Positions 16,756-25,171 of a stretch of DNA of 43,522 nucleotides are shown in pieces. The notes beneath the pieces were generated by a model. The model had not been told where the DNA came from and did not search any database. It saw only the letters and a program-made list of their open reading frames with translations. The stretch comes from CAZCCV01 sp964497515 (GTDB lineage Bacteria; Armatimonadota; UBA5829; DTLH01), in NCBI GenBank assembly GCA_964497515.1, contig CAZCCV010000020.1, forward strand, positions 1 to 43,522, written 5' to 3'. Position 1 is the first letter of the stretch, and each line of letters starts with the position of its first letter. The position numbers and the translations under genes are program-made.

Positions 16756-18912
16756 ATGCTTGACCTTACAGACAACGAAATACGAGACATAGTCAGATAT
16801 CTGGAGGCTCGAAAGCCTTTGCCAGAGAAATACAGGTTCCTGCTGTTTGAGGACAAGCGTGAGGTGGAGCTTGTTTGGAATGGCAAAACCGATGACATCT
16901 GCAATGTGGTTCTTCCTTTCCAGATAATCGAGCAAGTCGATGAGCCGAGAGCAGAAATCGATACAACCATGCAGCTTGGTTTGTTCGACTTGGATGACAG
17001 AGGCAGGCAGCTAAAGGGTTGGACGAACAAGCTGATATGGGGCGACAACAAGCTAATTCTTTCCAGCCTGAAGAATGGACCACTGCGTCAAGAGATTGAA
17101 AACAACGGCGGCATAAAACTCATTTATATTGATCCTCCATTTGATGTCGGTGCTGACTTTTCTATGGATATCCCTATTGGTGATGAGCAATTTACGAAAC
17201 AGCCCTCTGTTTTGGAGGAACTCGCTTATCGAGATACTTGGGGCAAAGGTGCAGACTCATATCTGAACATGATGTATGAACGGTTGGCGTTGATGCGGGA
17301 CTTGTTGCGAAACGATGGAAGCATTTACGTGCATTGTGATTGGCACGTCGGTTATCATCTGCGTCAGTTGCTGAATGAAGTATTTGGGAGGGGAAATTTC
17401 TGCAATGAGATTGTCTGGTATTACTATAACAAAATGCACGATATCCGAAAACCCATCTTCCCTCGTGCTCACGACACAATCCTCTTCTACGCTAAAAACA
17501 GAAACAGCGCCCGAGTATTCAAACAATTGAAAGAAAAGCGGGAGAAGGCTGTCAAGCAATTGGTCAGACAAAAAGTTAACGGCAAGATGATAAACGCCAG
17601 AGACGAAGAAGGGAACGTGCTGTATAGAGACACTGACGAACGTGGAGTGGATGATGTATGGCGAATCCCAATGCTTCAACCCGCTGACAAATCACAAAAC
17701 ACTGGTTATCTGACGCAGAAAAATGAGCTGGTGCTCAGACGTGTAATAGAGGCTTCTTCTACCTCAGGTGATGTAATTGCCGACTTCTTCTGCGGTTCAG
17801 GCACAACACTGGCAGTAGCTGAGAAGCTTGGCAGGAAGTGGATTGGCTCTGACCTAGGAAAGTTCGCTATCCACACGACTCGAAAGCGGATGATTAACGT
17901 GCAGCGACAACTAAAGAAGGAAGCCAAGGATTATCGAGCATTTGAGATACTAAACCTGGGCAAGTATGAGCGGCAGCACTACATCGGCGTGAATGTCAAC
18001 CTTAGAGATGAGGAAAAGCAGAAACAGCTTGACCAGAGAGAAAAGGACTTCGTTGAGCTCATATTGCGCGCATATAAGGCCGATGCCGCAGATGGTTTTA
18101 AGACATTCAGTGGCAAGAAGAACGCCAGGGTTGTTGCTGTAGGCCCCGTCGATTTGCCTGTGACCCGCGCCTACGTGGATGAGGTCATAAAAGAGTGCAT
18201 AGATAAGCACATTACCAAGGTCGATATTCTTGCCTTCGAGTTCGAGATGGGCTTGTTCCCAAACGTTCAGGAAGATGCGAGAAGCAGGGGCATTGACCTT
18301 GCACTCAAGTATATCCCTCGTGATGTATTCGACAAGCGGGCAGTCGAGAAGAACCAAGTGGTCTTCCACGATGTTTCCTACATTGAGGTGAAACCACACG
18401 TTAAAGGCACGTCGGTCGCGGTTGAGCTTACTGACTTCTCTGTATACTACAACCAGGATACTATCGCCAATGCGGAAGCCAGCCTCAAAGATGGCGGCAG
18501 CAAGATTGTAGTGGAGAACGGTCAGATCATTAAGGTCAGCAAGAACAAGAATGGCATCGTCAGTCGGGAAGTCTTGACCAAGAAATGGACTGACTGGATT
18601 GACTACTGGGCTGTCGATTTTAACTTCGAGAGCAAGAAGGAGATTATCACGGTTGCAAAGCAAGAGGCCACACAGATACAGCCGGACGGCAACGCAGAGC
18701 AACCACAGACGCCCACGCCCGAGTACGAGCAATACTGGACGGGTGATTACGTTTTTGAGAATGAGTGGCAATCGTTTCGCACTCGCAAGGATAGAACACT
18801 TGAGCTGAAGAGCGTCTTTCACGAATGCAGCAAAGGGCCTAGAAAAATCGCAGTAAAAGTGGTCGATATCTTCGGAAATGACACTATGAAAGTTATCTCT
18901 ATCAATATCTAA
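16756..18912 (+). CDS. mod: Type III restriction-modification DNA methyltransferase (Mod)
   Basis: A 718-residue beta-class N6-adenine methyltransferase. The catalytic motif DPPF (residues 126-129, IYIDPPFDVGADF) precedes the AdoMet-binding motif FCGSGTT (345-351), the order seen in Type III Mod subunits. The region between and the long C-terminal part (about 400-718) would hold target recognition and Res contacts. Mod both sets the recognition sequence and methylates one strand. ATG 16756 is chosen because GAGG lies 5 nt upstream; two earlier in-frame starts are possible. The res gene follows after 14 nt. The recognition site cannot be read from sequence. Confidence 0.92.
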   Translation: MLDLTDNEIRDIVRYLEARKPLPEKYRFLLFEDKREVELVWNGKTDDICNVVLPFQIIEQVDEPRAEIDTTMQLGLFDLDDRGRQLKGWTNKLIWGDNKLILSSLKNGPLRQEIENNGGIKLIYIDPPFDVGADFSMDIPIGDEQFTKQPSVLEELAYRDTWGKGADSYLNMMYERLALMRDLLRNDGSIYVHCDWHVGYHLRQLLNEVFGRGNFCNEIVWYYYNKMHDIRKPIFPRAHDTILFYAKNRNSARVFKQLKEKREKAVKQLVRQKVNGKMINARDEEGNVLYRDTDERGVDDVWRIPMLQPADKSQNTGYLTQKNELVLRRVIEASSTSGDVIADFFCGSGTTLAVAEKLGRKWIGSDLGKFAIHTTRKRMINVQRQLKKEAKDYRAFEILNLGKYERQHYIGVNVNLRDEEKQKQLDQREKDFVELILRAYKADAADGFKTFSGKKNARVVAVGPVDLPVTRAYVDEVIKECIDKHITKVDILAFEFEMGLFPNVQEDARSRGIDLALKYIPRDVFDKRAVEKNQVVFHDVSYIEVKPHVKGTSVAVELTDFSVYYNQDTIANAEASLKDGGSKIVVENGQIIKVSKNKNGIVSREVLTKKWTDWIDYWAVDFNFESKKEIITVAKQEATQIQPDGNAEQPQTPTPEYEQYWTGDYVFENEWQSFRTRKDRTLELKSVFHECSKGPRKIAVKVVDIFGNDTMKVISINI

Positions 18913-18926
18913 GAGGTGGGACAAAA

Positions 18927-21629
18927 GTGGCACTACATCCTAGTTTTCCAAAATCACCTTACGAGATACTTGACCCTGACATCCGTTGGTTTCCTGCTGA
19001 TGAAACCCTGCGTGAAAAGGGTTATGGCCAGCTTCTACCGCCTTTAGTGGCAGTGCTCCGTAGAGAGGTCAAGGAGTGGCGGGATTCAGGATACACCGGC
19101 GCAAGTGATACCAGCCGTGCACTGCTCAAATGGTGGTTCGAGACTGAACACATCATTACGCAGAAGGATGGCTCTACGTCCCAGTTCAGATACTACTTTG
19201 CCCAAAGGGAAGCAGTAGAGACTGTCATCTATCTCTACGAAGTGGCACAGGCTGAAGATAAGTACGACCTGATACGATACGACAGCTCCGAAGCAGTCTC
19301 TGCTGGCATGTTCCCCGAGACTTGGCGACGCTATGTTATCAAAATGGCTACAGGCAGCGGCAAAACGAAAGTTCTCAGTCTGCTACTTGCTTGGAGCTTC
19401 TTCCATAAATTGTATGAAGAGAACTCCTCGCTTGCACGCAACTTCCTCCTGATTACTCCGAACATTATCGTCTTAGATAGAATTAGAGCCGACTTCGATG
19501 GCTTGAGAATTTTCTTCCAAGACCCCATTCTACCCGATGAAGGATACGCGGATAGGGACTGGCACCAGGATTTCCAACTTACCCTGCACATTCAGGACGA
19601 TATCGGCGTTGTCAGGAAAACGGGCAATATCTTCCTCACCAATATCCACAGAGTATATGACAGGGGGAATGGCACCCCGTCTTTCGACGATGATGACACG
19701 TCGGACTACTTCCTTGGCTCAAGACCTGTCCGAGCAACAAATGATAGCGTAGTGGACTTGGGCGATATTGTTAGGGACATAGATGAGCTTCTTGTTCTGA
19801 ATGATGAAGCTCACCACATACATGATGAGAAGCTGGCTTGGTTCAAGTCCATCGAAGACATCCACAATCGCCTGAAGATGAAGGGAGCGGAGTTGTCCCT
19901 GCAAGTTGATGTGACGGCGACACCTCGCCACAACAATGGCGCAATCTTCGTTCAAACCGTTTCGGATTACCCCTTAGTTGAAGCCATCTATCAGGACATA
20001 GTGAAACATCCTGTCTTGCCCGATTCCGCGAGCCGAAGCAAGCTTCAAGAGAGGCAGACCTCCAAATACGTTGAGAAATACCAGGACTACATTCACCTTG
20101 GTTTTCTGGAGTGGAAGAAAGTTTATGATGAGCTGATTAAGGACGGCAAGAAGGCTGTTCTGTTCGTCATGACTGATGATACCAGGAATTGCGATGAGGT
20201 TGCCAGCTACCTCGAGGAGAGATATCAGGAATTCAAGGATGCAGTGCTAGTAATTCACACCAAGAATAACGGCGAAATATCTGAATCCAGTTCGGGCAAG
20301 AGCAAAGAACAACTGGAAGTTCTTAGGAAAGCTGCCAACGAGATAGACGACCCGACCAAACCTTACAAGGCGATTGTCTCGGTTCTCATGCTCAAAGAGG
20401 GATGGGATGTTCGAAACGTTACCACGATTGTTGGATTGAGAGCCTACAGTGCGAAGAGCAATATCCTTCCCGAACAGACTCTGGGCCGTGGTCTTCGGCG
20501 AATGTATCGCGGGGAAGATGTTGAAGAATTTGTGAGCATCGTCGGAACAGATGCCTTCATGGATTTCGTCGAGTCCATCCAGTTTGAGGGGGTAGAGCTT
20601 GAGCGCAAAGAGATGGGTAGCGGTTCAAAACCAAAGGCTCCTCTGATTGTAGAGATTGACAGAGAAAACGTTGGCAAAGACATAAACAAGCTGGATATCC
20701 AGATTCCTGTCCTCTCGCCACGGGTCTACAGGGAGTATAAGAACCTTTCAGACCTGGAGCCTTCAGCGATCGGCGAGAATTCTGTGCCGCTGAAGACCTT
20801 CAGTGAAGACGAGAAGCGCGAAATCATATTCCGCTACATTGTGAAGAACAGCGACAGTGAAGAAACTATCCACCACAAGACAGAACTGGACACTGAGCTT
20901 ATCCCCAACTATCAGAGCGTCATTGGCTACTTCACACAGATCATAATGAAGGAACTGAGGCTTGTCGGGGGATACGATATCCTTTACGGCAAAGTGAAAG
21001 AGTTCATCAGAGATAAACTGTTCGGTCGTGAGGTGAATTTGGAAGACCTGAATGTGCTTCGCAACCTGTCCGAGCCAGAAGTAACCAAGACGGTTATTGA
21101 AGGTTTCAAGAAGCTGGTAAACGCTCTGACCGTGTTGGATAAGGGTGAAGCGGAAGTCCGAGATTATATAAAGATAAGCAAGTGCCGTCCGTTCGTTGTC
21201 AAAGACCAGGGCTACGTAGTGCCGAAGAAATCTGTATTCAATAAGATAATCGGCGACAGCCACTTCGAGCTGATTTTTGCCAACTTCCTTGAGAACAAGT
21301 GCGATGATATCTACTCATACGTAAAGAACTATTTTGCCGTAAATTTCAAGATAGATTATCAGAATGCCGATGGCGATATTTCTCACTATTATCCTGACTT
21401 TGTGGTGAAAGTTTCTGACACTGACATCTGCATCGTTGAGACAAAGGGGCGAGAGGACTTGGATGACCCGTTAAAAATCCAGAGGTTGGCGACATGGTGC
21501 AGTGATGTCAACGCCACCAATGGTGCAGCGAAATACTCCTATCTCTATATTAGAGAAGAGGAGTTCGAGAAATATCCGGTTAGCAGCTTCAGCGAGTTAC
21601 GGAAGGTGTTTGGCAGCCAAGCAAACTGA
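18927..21629 (+). CDS. res: Type III restriction enzyme, helicase/endonuclease subunit (Res)
   Basis: A 900-residue superfamily 2 helicase-nuclease. It has Walker A ATGSGKT (residues 141-147), the DEAH box (293-296, LNDEAHHIHDEK), a helicase C domain with an arginine-finger motif (QTLGRGLRRM) and a C-terminal PD-(D/E)XK nuclease (PDF at 823-825, ETK at 838-840). In Type III systems Res uses ATP to search from unmethylated sites and cuts nearby DNA. The GTG start at 18927 follows AAGAGGTGGG. It forms a two-gene operon with mod. No frameshift or missing motif is seen, so the system looks intact. Confidence 0.93.
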   Translation: MALHPSFPKSPYEILDPDIRWFPADETLREKGYGQLLPPLVAVLRREVKEWRDSGYTGASDTSRALLKWWFETEHIITQKDGSTSQFRYYFAQREAVETVIYLYEVAQAEDKYDLIRYDSSEAVSAGMFPETWRRYVIKMATGSGKTKVLSLLLAWSFFHKLYEENSSLARNFLLITPNIIVLDRIRADFDGLRIFFQDPILPDEGYADRDWHQDFQLTLHIQDDIGVVRKTGNIFLTNIHRVYDRGNGTPSFDDDDTSDYFLGSRPVRATNDSVVDLGDIVRDIDELLVLNDEAHHIHDEKLAWFKSIEDIHNRLKMKGAELSLQVDVTATPRHNNGAIFVQTVSDYPLVEAIYQDIVKHPVLPDSASRSKLQERQTSKYVEKYQDYIHLGFLEWKKVYDELIKDGKKAVLFVMTDDTRNCDEVASYLEERYQEFKDAVLVIHTKNNGEISESSSGKSKEQLEVLRKAANEIDDPTKPYKAIVSVLMLKEGWDVRNVTTIVGLRAYSAKSNILPEQTLGRGLRRMYRGEDVEEFVSIVGTDAFMDFVESIQFEGVELERKEMGSGSKPKAPLIVEIDRENVGKDINKLDIQIPVLSPRVYREYKNLSDLEPSAIGENSVPLKTFSEDEKREIIFRYIVKNSDSEETIHHKTELDTELIPNYQSVIGYFTQIIMKELRLVGGYDILYGKVKEFIRDKLFGREVNLEDLNVLRNLSEPEVTKTVIEGFKKLVNALTVLDKGEAEVRDYIKISKCRPFVVKDQGYVVPKKSVFNKIIGDSHFELIFANFLENKCDDIYSYVKNYFAVNFKIDYQNADGDISHYYPDFVVKVSDTDICIVETKGREDLDDPLKIQRLATWCSDVNATNGAAKYSYLYIREEEFEKYPVSSFSELRKVFGSQAN

Positions 21630-21666
21630 TCTTTGCGACAGTTAGTGGTGATTCGCTTGGGAAGAT

Positions 21667-21742
21667 TGGCTGCCGCCCAGGGGCTCGAACCCCGAACCTT
21701 CTGATCCAGAGTCAGACGCTCTGCCAGTTGAGCTAGGCGGCA
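21667..21742 (-). tRNA. tRNA-Gln (anticodon CTG)
   Basis: Read on the minus strand, the acceptor TGCCGCC/GGCGGCA leaves T8 A9, then GCTC/GAGC, anticodon stem TCTGA/TCAGA around CTCTGGA (anticodon CTG, reads CAG), T-loop TTCGAGC, G73 and encoded CCA. The U1-A72 pair and G73 are known GlnRS identity elements, matching the presence of glnS immediately upstream on the same strand. Confidence 0.94.
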
Positions 21743-21752
21743 ACGCTTCCAA

Positions 21753-21781
21753 ATACTATCATACCGAACAAGACGTGTCAA
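21753..21781 (-). promoter_or_regulatory. Promoter for tRNA-Gln
   Basis: On the minus strand, TTGACA (21781-21776), a 17-nt spacer and TAGTAT (21758-21753) lie 10 nt before the tRNA 5' end. The gene can therefore be transcribed independently of glnS. Confidence 0.7.
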
Positions 21782-21782
21782 T

Positions 21783-21810
21783 GCTTTCTCTGCCACCATA
21801 GCGAGAAAGC
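21783..21810 (-). terminator. Hairpin between glnS and tRNA-Gln
   Basis: GCTTTCTC (21783-21790) is mirrored by GAGAAAGC (21803-21810) 12 nt after the glnS stop. No U run follows on the minus strand, so it may be an RNA 3'-end or processing hairpin rather than a true terminator. Confidence 0.35.
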
Positions 21811-21821
21811 GATAGACTGGT

Positions 21822-23564
21822 TTATCGCTTCTGAGCCTTCTCTATCTTAGCCCACGTATCTCGCAGCGTTACTGTCCGGTTGAATACCAGTCTCTCAGAT
21901 GATGAGTCAGTGTCAACGCAAAAGTAACCCTGTCGCTCAAACTGATACTTCGTTCCAGGAGCCGCATCCCTCACGCTGGGTTCTATTTGACACTCTGTAA
22001 CTACCAAAGAATCAGGATTCAAATTGTCCAGGAAAGTCTGTCCCTCGGCAACATCGTCTGGATCCGGCTTGATGAATAGATGATCATACAACCGCACCTC
22101 CGCCGGAATCGCATCTGCCGCTGATACCCAGTGAAGCGTCGCTTTCACACGGCGTCCGTCGGGAGCATCCCCACCACGAGTCTGAGCGTCATATGTGCAG
22201 TGAAGCTCCACAATCTCTCCGTCGTCACCGCGCACCACCTTTTCACACTTAATGAAGTAGGCGTTTCGCAGCCGAACCTCACGCCCAAGTGCCATACGGA
22301 AGAACTTCGGCGGTGGATCTTCTCGGAAGTCATCCCGCTCTATATAGATCTCACGCCCGAAAGGAACTTTCCTGGTGCCAGCACTCGGATCTTCTGGGTT
22401 GTTGATAACATCGAGCTCCTCGCGCATTCCTTCCGGATAGTTGATTAGAACAACTTTCAAAGGCTCGATCACGGCCATAACACGAGGCGCACGCTTGTTC
22501 AAGTCTTCTCGGATGCAGTCTTCGAGCACTGCCATATCGACGCGGCTCTCCAGCTTCGATTTGCCAGCAACACCTATCCGTCTGGCAAACTCGCGAATAG
22601 CCTCAGGCGTATATCCTCTGCGACGCAGCCCAGCCAAAGTTGGAAGCCGCGGATCCTCAAAGCCACCCACGTAACCACCATTCACCAGATCGATGAACCG
22701 CCGCTTGCTCATAACTGTATACGTGAGACTCGAGCGAGCAAACTCTATCTGCCGTGGATGGTGAATCTCCAATTGTTCCAGGAACCAGTCGTATAGTGGC
22801 CTGTGATTCTCATACTCGAGTGAACACAGCGAATGGGTGATGCCCTCGATTGAATCTTCGAGTCCGTGTGCCCAATCATACATCGGATAGATACACCATT
22901 TGTTTCCCTGCCGATGATGCTCAGCGTGTCTGATTCTATACATCACAGGGTCACGTAAAAAGACATTTGGGGAAGTCATATCTATCTTGGCCCTAAGCGT
23001 TCGCGCTCCGTCAAGAAACTCCCCTGCCCTCATTCGCTGGAACAAATCCAGATTCTCTTCAACACTTCGTTCGCGGTATGGACTGTTGCTTCCGGTCTCA
23101 GTAGGCGTGCCTCGCGTAGCAATCACCTCTTCCTGAGAGAGATCACACACATACGCCTTCCCTTTCTTGATGAGGTCGATTGCCCATTCATACATCCGCT
23201 CGAAATAATCGGATGCAAAGAAGAGCCTATCGCCCCACTCGGCCCCGAGCCAGCGGACATCTTCGATAATCGCATCGACGTATTCCTGCTCCTCTTTTGT
23301 AGGATTAGTATCGTCAAAACGAAGGTTGAACAGACCGTTGAACTCCTGAGCTATACCATAGTCGATCCAAACGGCCTTAGCATGACCAATATGCAAGTAG
23401 GCGTTTGGCTCTGGTGGGAAGCGGGTGTGGACACGGTTGAACCTGCCAGTTCGAAGGTCTTCCCGTATTGCCTCTCGGATAAAGTCTGTGGATCCGAGAG
23501 TGTCATTGGCGTTGACCTCCATTCCTTCTGACTGTTCTTCTCTGTTCACTACTTTTTCGTCCAT
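21822..23564 (-). CDS. glnS: Glutaminyl-tRNA synthetase
   Basis: A 580-residue class Ic synthetase that charges tRNA-Gln directly, bypassing the Glu-tRNA amidotransferase route. The signature RFPPEPNAYLHIGHAK (HIGH at 58-61), the KMSKS-like VMSKRR and the C-terminal beta-barrel anticodon-binding domain (from about residue 350) are intact. The N-terminus is short and lacks the long YqeY-like or eukaryotic extensions. The ATG at 23564 is preceded by AGAGGA. tRNA-Gln lies 79 nt downstream on the same strand. GlnRS was spread among bacteria by horizontal transfer, so its presence is phylogenetically patchy; GluRS was rejected on the GlnRS-type HIGH context. Confidence 0.95.
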   Translation of the reverse strand: MDEKVVNREEQSEGMEVNANDTLGSTDFIREAIREDLRTGRFNRVHTRFPPEPNAYLHIGHAKAVWIDYGIAQEFNGLFNLRFDDTNPTKEEQEYVDAIIEDVRWLGAEWGDRLFFASDYFERMYEWAIDLIKKGKAYVCDLSQEEVIATRGTPTETGSNSPYRERSVEENLDLFQRMRAGEFLDGARTLRAKIDMTSPNVFLRDPVMYRIRHAEHHRQGNKWCIYPMYDWAHGLEDSIEGITHSLCSLEYENHRPLYDWFLEQLEIHHPRQIEFARSSLTYTVMSKRRFIDLVNGGYVGGFEDPRLPTLAGLRRRGYTPEAIREFARRIGVAGKSKLESRVDMAVLEDCIREDLNKRAPRVMAVIEPLKVVLINYPEGMREELDVINNPEDPSAGTRKVPFGREIYIERDDFREDPPPKFFRMALGREVRLRNAYFIKCEKVVRGDDGEIVELHCTYDAQTRGGDAPDGRRVKATLHWVSAADAIPAEVRLYDHLFIKPDPDDVAEGQTFLDNLNPDSLVVTECQIEPSVRDAAPGTKYQFERQGYFCVDTDSSSERLVFNRTVTLRDTWAKIEKAQKR

Positions 23565-23603
23565 AGGGAGTTGATCCTCTCACCCGCACATTTGATGTCA
23601 ATA

Positions 23604-23632
23604 ATTCTCGCACGTTAAGCTCGTATCGTCAA
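23604..23632 (-). promoter_or_regulatory. Probable glnS promoter
   Basis: On the minus strand, TTGACG (23632-23627), 17 nt, then GAGAAT (23609-23604; 4 of 6). Transcription would begin about 30 nt before the start codon. Confidence 0.5.
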
Positions 23633-23718
23633 GGCGGCAGAGCTTTTTGTAGAGCAATCTGGCATGTTGGCGCCTGTCTTAATAAGATGCGACAAAATGC
23701 TTCTCAAAACACACGAAC

Positions 23719-24930
23719 TTGTATGGAAGTAATGAGCGCGAACATGGTAGAATTGCTAGCAGGATACACGATGAAGTGAAAGACCGGCATTATTCATTTT
23801 CTATACCATGGTGCACGGACGCGGCTGTTGCTTTTTTGCAGACAGCAGTCCCGCTTTTAGCGATCAGATACGGTGCCACAAGCCTTAAGCTGGGCACTGT
23901 AAATGTCGTAGGTCAGGCTTTCCGGTTACCCGTTTCCCTTACTGCTGGAAGACTATCTGAAAAGGTTGGCCGATCGTGGGTGATGATCCCTGCGTCAGTC
24001 GTCTTGGTATTTGCTTGCTTTGCGCTAACCCAGGCTAAATCCTACGGCCAGATTGTTCTCTTCTACTCTATCGGAATTACTGCCCTCGGTGCCTTCTATC
24101 CATCGCTTCAGGCACTGATCGCAGACGTGTCGAAACACGGTGAACTTACCAAGAACCTGAGCTGGTTCAACACCGGATGGTGCATCGGCGCTGCGTCTGC
24201 GGGGTTTATCGGCAGCATACTTGTAGGGATTAAACTAACGTACGCACTGTATGCTGGTGCGTTCTGTGGTTTGGCTGCTATAATCCTAATCGTTTTCTGG
24301 AGAAACAGCCCAATCAGAAGGCCGCGATCTACTAGACTCACGGTAGGACAGACAGAGTACCACCCGCCCTCGCTCCTGCTAATTGCTCGAATGGGGCATT
24401 TTACTGCATTCTTCTCGTTTGCAATCGTGAGAATACTCTTTCCCGAACTGGGGCTGTCGTTGGGATGGAGTGAGGGCAATGTAGCCATAGTGGGCTCAAT
24501 GCTCTTATATGGTCAGGCTGCTGGCATACTGACATCAAGCGCCTCCCCGTGGTGGCGGGGCAAGTATTGGCCGCAGGTCGCTGCTTTGGGGACTATGCTT
24601 GTAAGTGGGCTGGCAATCGGATTGGCATCGCATCCGGGAATCCTTGGGTCGGCATTCTTTTTTATCGGTGCATCTCTTGGCATTACATACCCTGCAGCAT
24701 TGTACCACGGAATGTCGGCTAGGAAGAAACTGGGCAAGAATGCGGGAATCCACGAGTCTTTGATAGCTGCTGGGAATATTTTCGGTTGCCTTTTTGGAGG
24801 AATAGTTGCGCAACGAATATCCGATAGGGCTCCGTACTTCCTGATTGCAATTGTTGCGTTGGCGAGTCTTATTGTTGCTGGAATAGCGGCAAAATCACAT
24901 TTTCGCGCACAACGCTGTGTCAAATCCTAA
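23719..24930 (+). CDS. Major facilitator superfamily transporter
   Basis: A membrane protein of up to 403 residues with about 12 hydrophobic segments and the MFS loop motif between TM2 and TM3 (GRLSEKVGRSWVM, matching G-x3-D-x2-G-R). A central basic loop (RNSPIRRPRSTRL) separates two six-helix halves. The substrate is not evident. The start is uncertain: TTG 23719 gives the full frame but lacks a Shine-Dalgarno. GTG 23776 would remove 19 polar residues, and translation could begin near either. It is divergent from glnS and followed by tRNA-Ser after 55 nt. Confidence 0.82.
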   Translation: MYGSNEREHGRIASRIHDEVKDRHYSFSIPWCTDAAVAFLQTAVPLLAIRYGATSLKLGTVNVVGQAFRLPVSLTAGRLSEKVGRSWVMIPASVVLVFACFALTQAKSYGQIVLFYSIGITALGAFYPSLQALIADVSKHGELTKNLSWFNTGWCIGAASAGFIGSILVGIKLTYALYAGAFCGLAAIILIVFWRNSPIRRPRSTRLTVGQTEYHPPSLLLIARMGHFTAFFSFAIVRILFPELGLSLGWSEGNVAIVGSMLLYGQAAGILTSSASPWWRGKYWPQVAALGTMLVSGLAIGLASHPGILGSAFFFIGASLGITYPAALYHGMSARKKLGKNAGIHESLIAAGNIFGCLFGGIVAQRISDRAPYFLIAIVALASLIVAGIAAKSHFRAQRCVKS

Positions 24931-24945
24931 GAGTGCAAATCGGGC

Positions 24946-24975
24946 TTGCTGACCATAGCCGTTGTATGGTAAAAT
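24946..24975 (+). promoter_or_regulatory. Probable tRNA-Ser promoter
   Basis: TTGCTG (24946-24951), 18 nt, then TAAAAT (24970-24975; 5 of 6), 10 nt before the tRNA 5' end and just after the MFS stop codon. Confidence 0.5.
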
Positions 24976-24985
24976 CAATAAATGG

Positions 24986-25079
24986 GGAGAGATGGCTGAG
25001 TGGTCGAAAGCGGCCGCCTGCTAAGCGGTTGTAGGGCTATTAACCCCTACCCCGGGTTCGAATCCCGGTCTCTCCGCCA
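24986..25079 (+). tRNA. tRNA-Ser (anticodon GCT)
   Basis: A class II tRNA with acceptor GGAGAGA/TCTCTCC, anticodon loop CTGCTAA (GCT, reads AGC/AGT), a long variable arm (TAGGG...CCCTA), T-arm CCGGG-TTCGAAT-CCCGG, G73 and encoded CCA. Confidence 0.95.
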
Positions 25080-25083
25080 TAGC

Positions 25084-25120
25084 AGCCCCGAGTCATTACG
25101 ATTTCGGGGCTTTCTGCTAT
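25084..25120 (+). terminator. Terminator after tRNA-Ser
   Basis: AGCCCCGA (25084-25091) pairs with TCGGGGCT (25104-25111), followed by TTTCTGCTATT. An outer pairing (ATAGCAG/CTGCTAT) can extend the structure. Confidence 0.7.
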
Positions 25121-25171
25121 TGGAGAACCTTTGAGTGCATCGTTGACGCTCAGAAAGGTAAGGGCACTGAG

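Noticed and set aside
21612..21674. 9-bp match between the res 3' end and the tRNA-Gln 3' end (possible attachment site)
   Set aside because: The copies are inverted, not direct, and too short; integration sites flank an island as direct repeats and no integrase is present.
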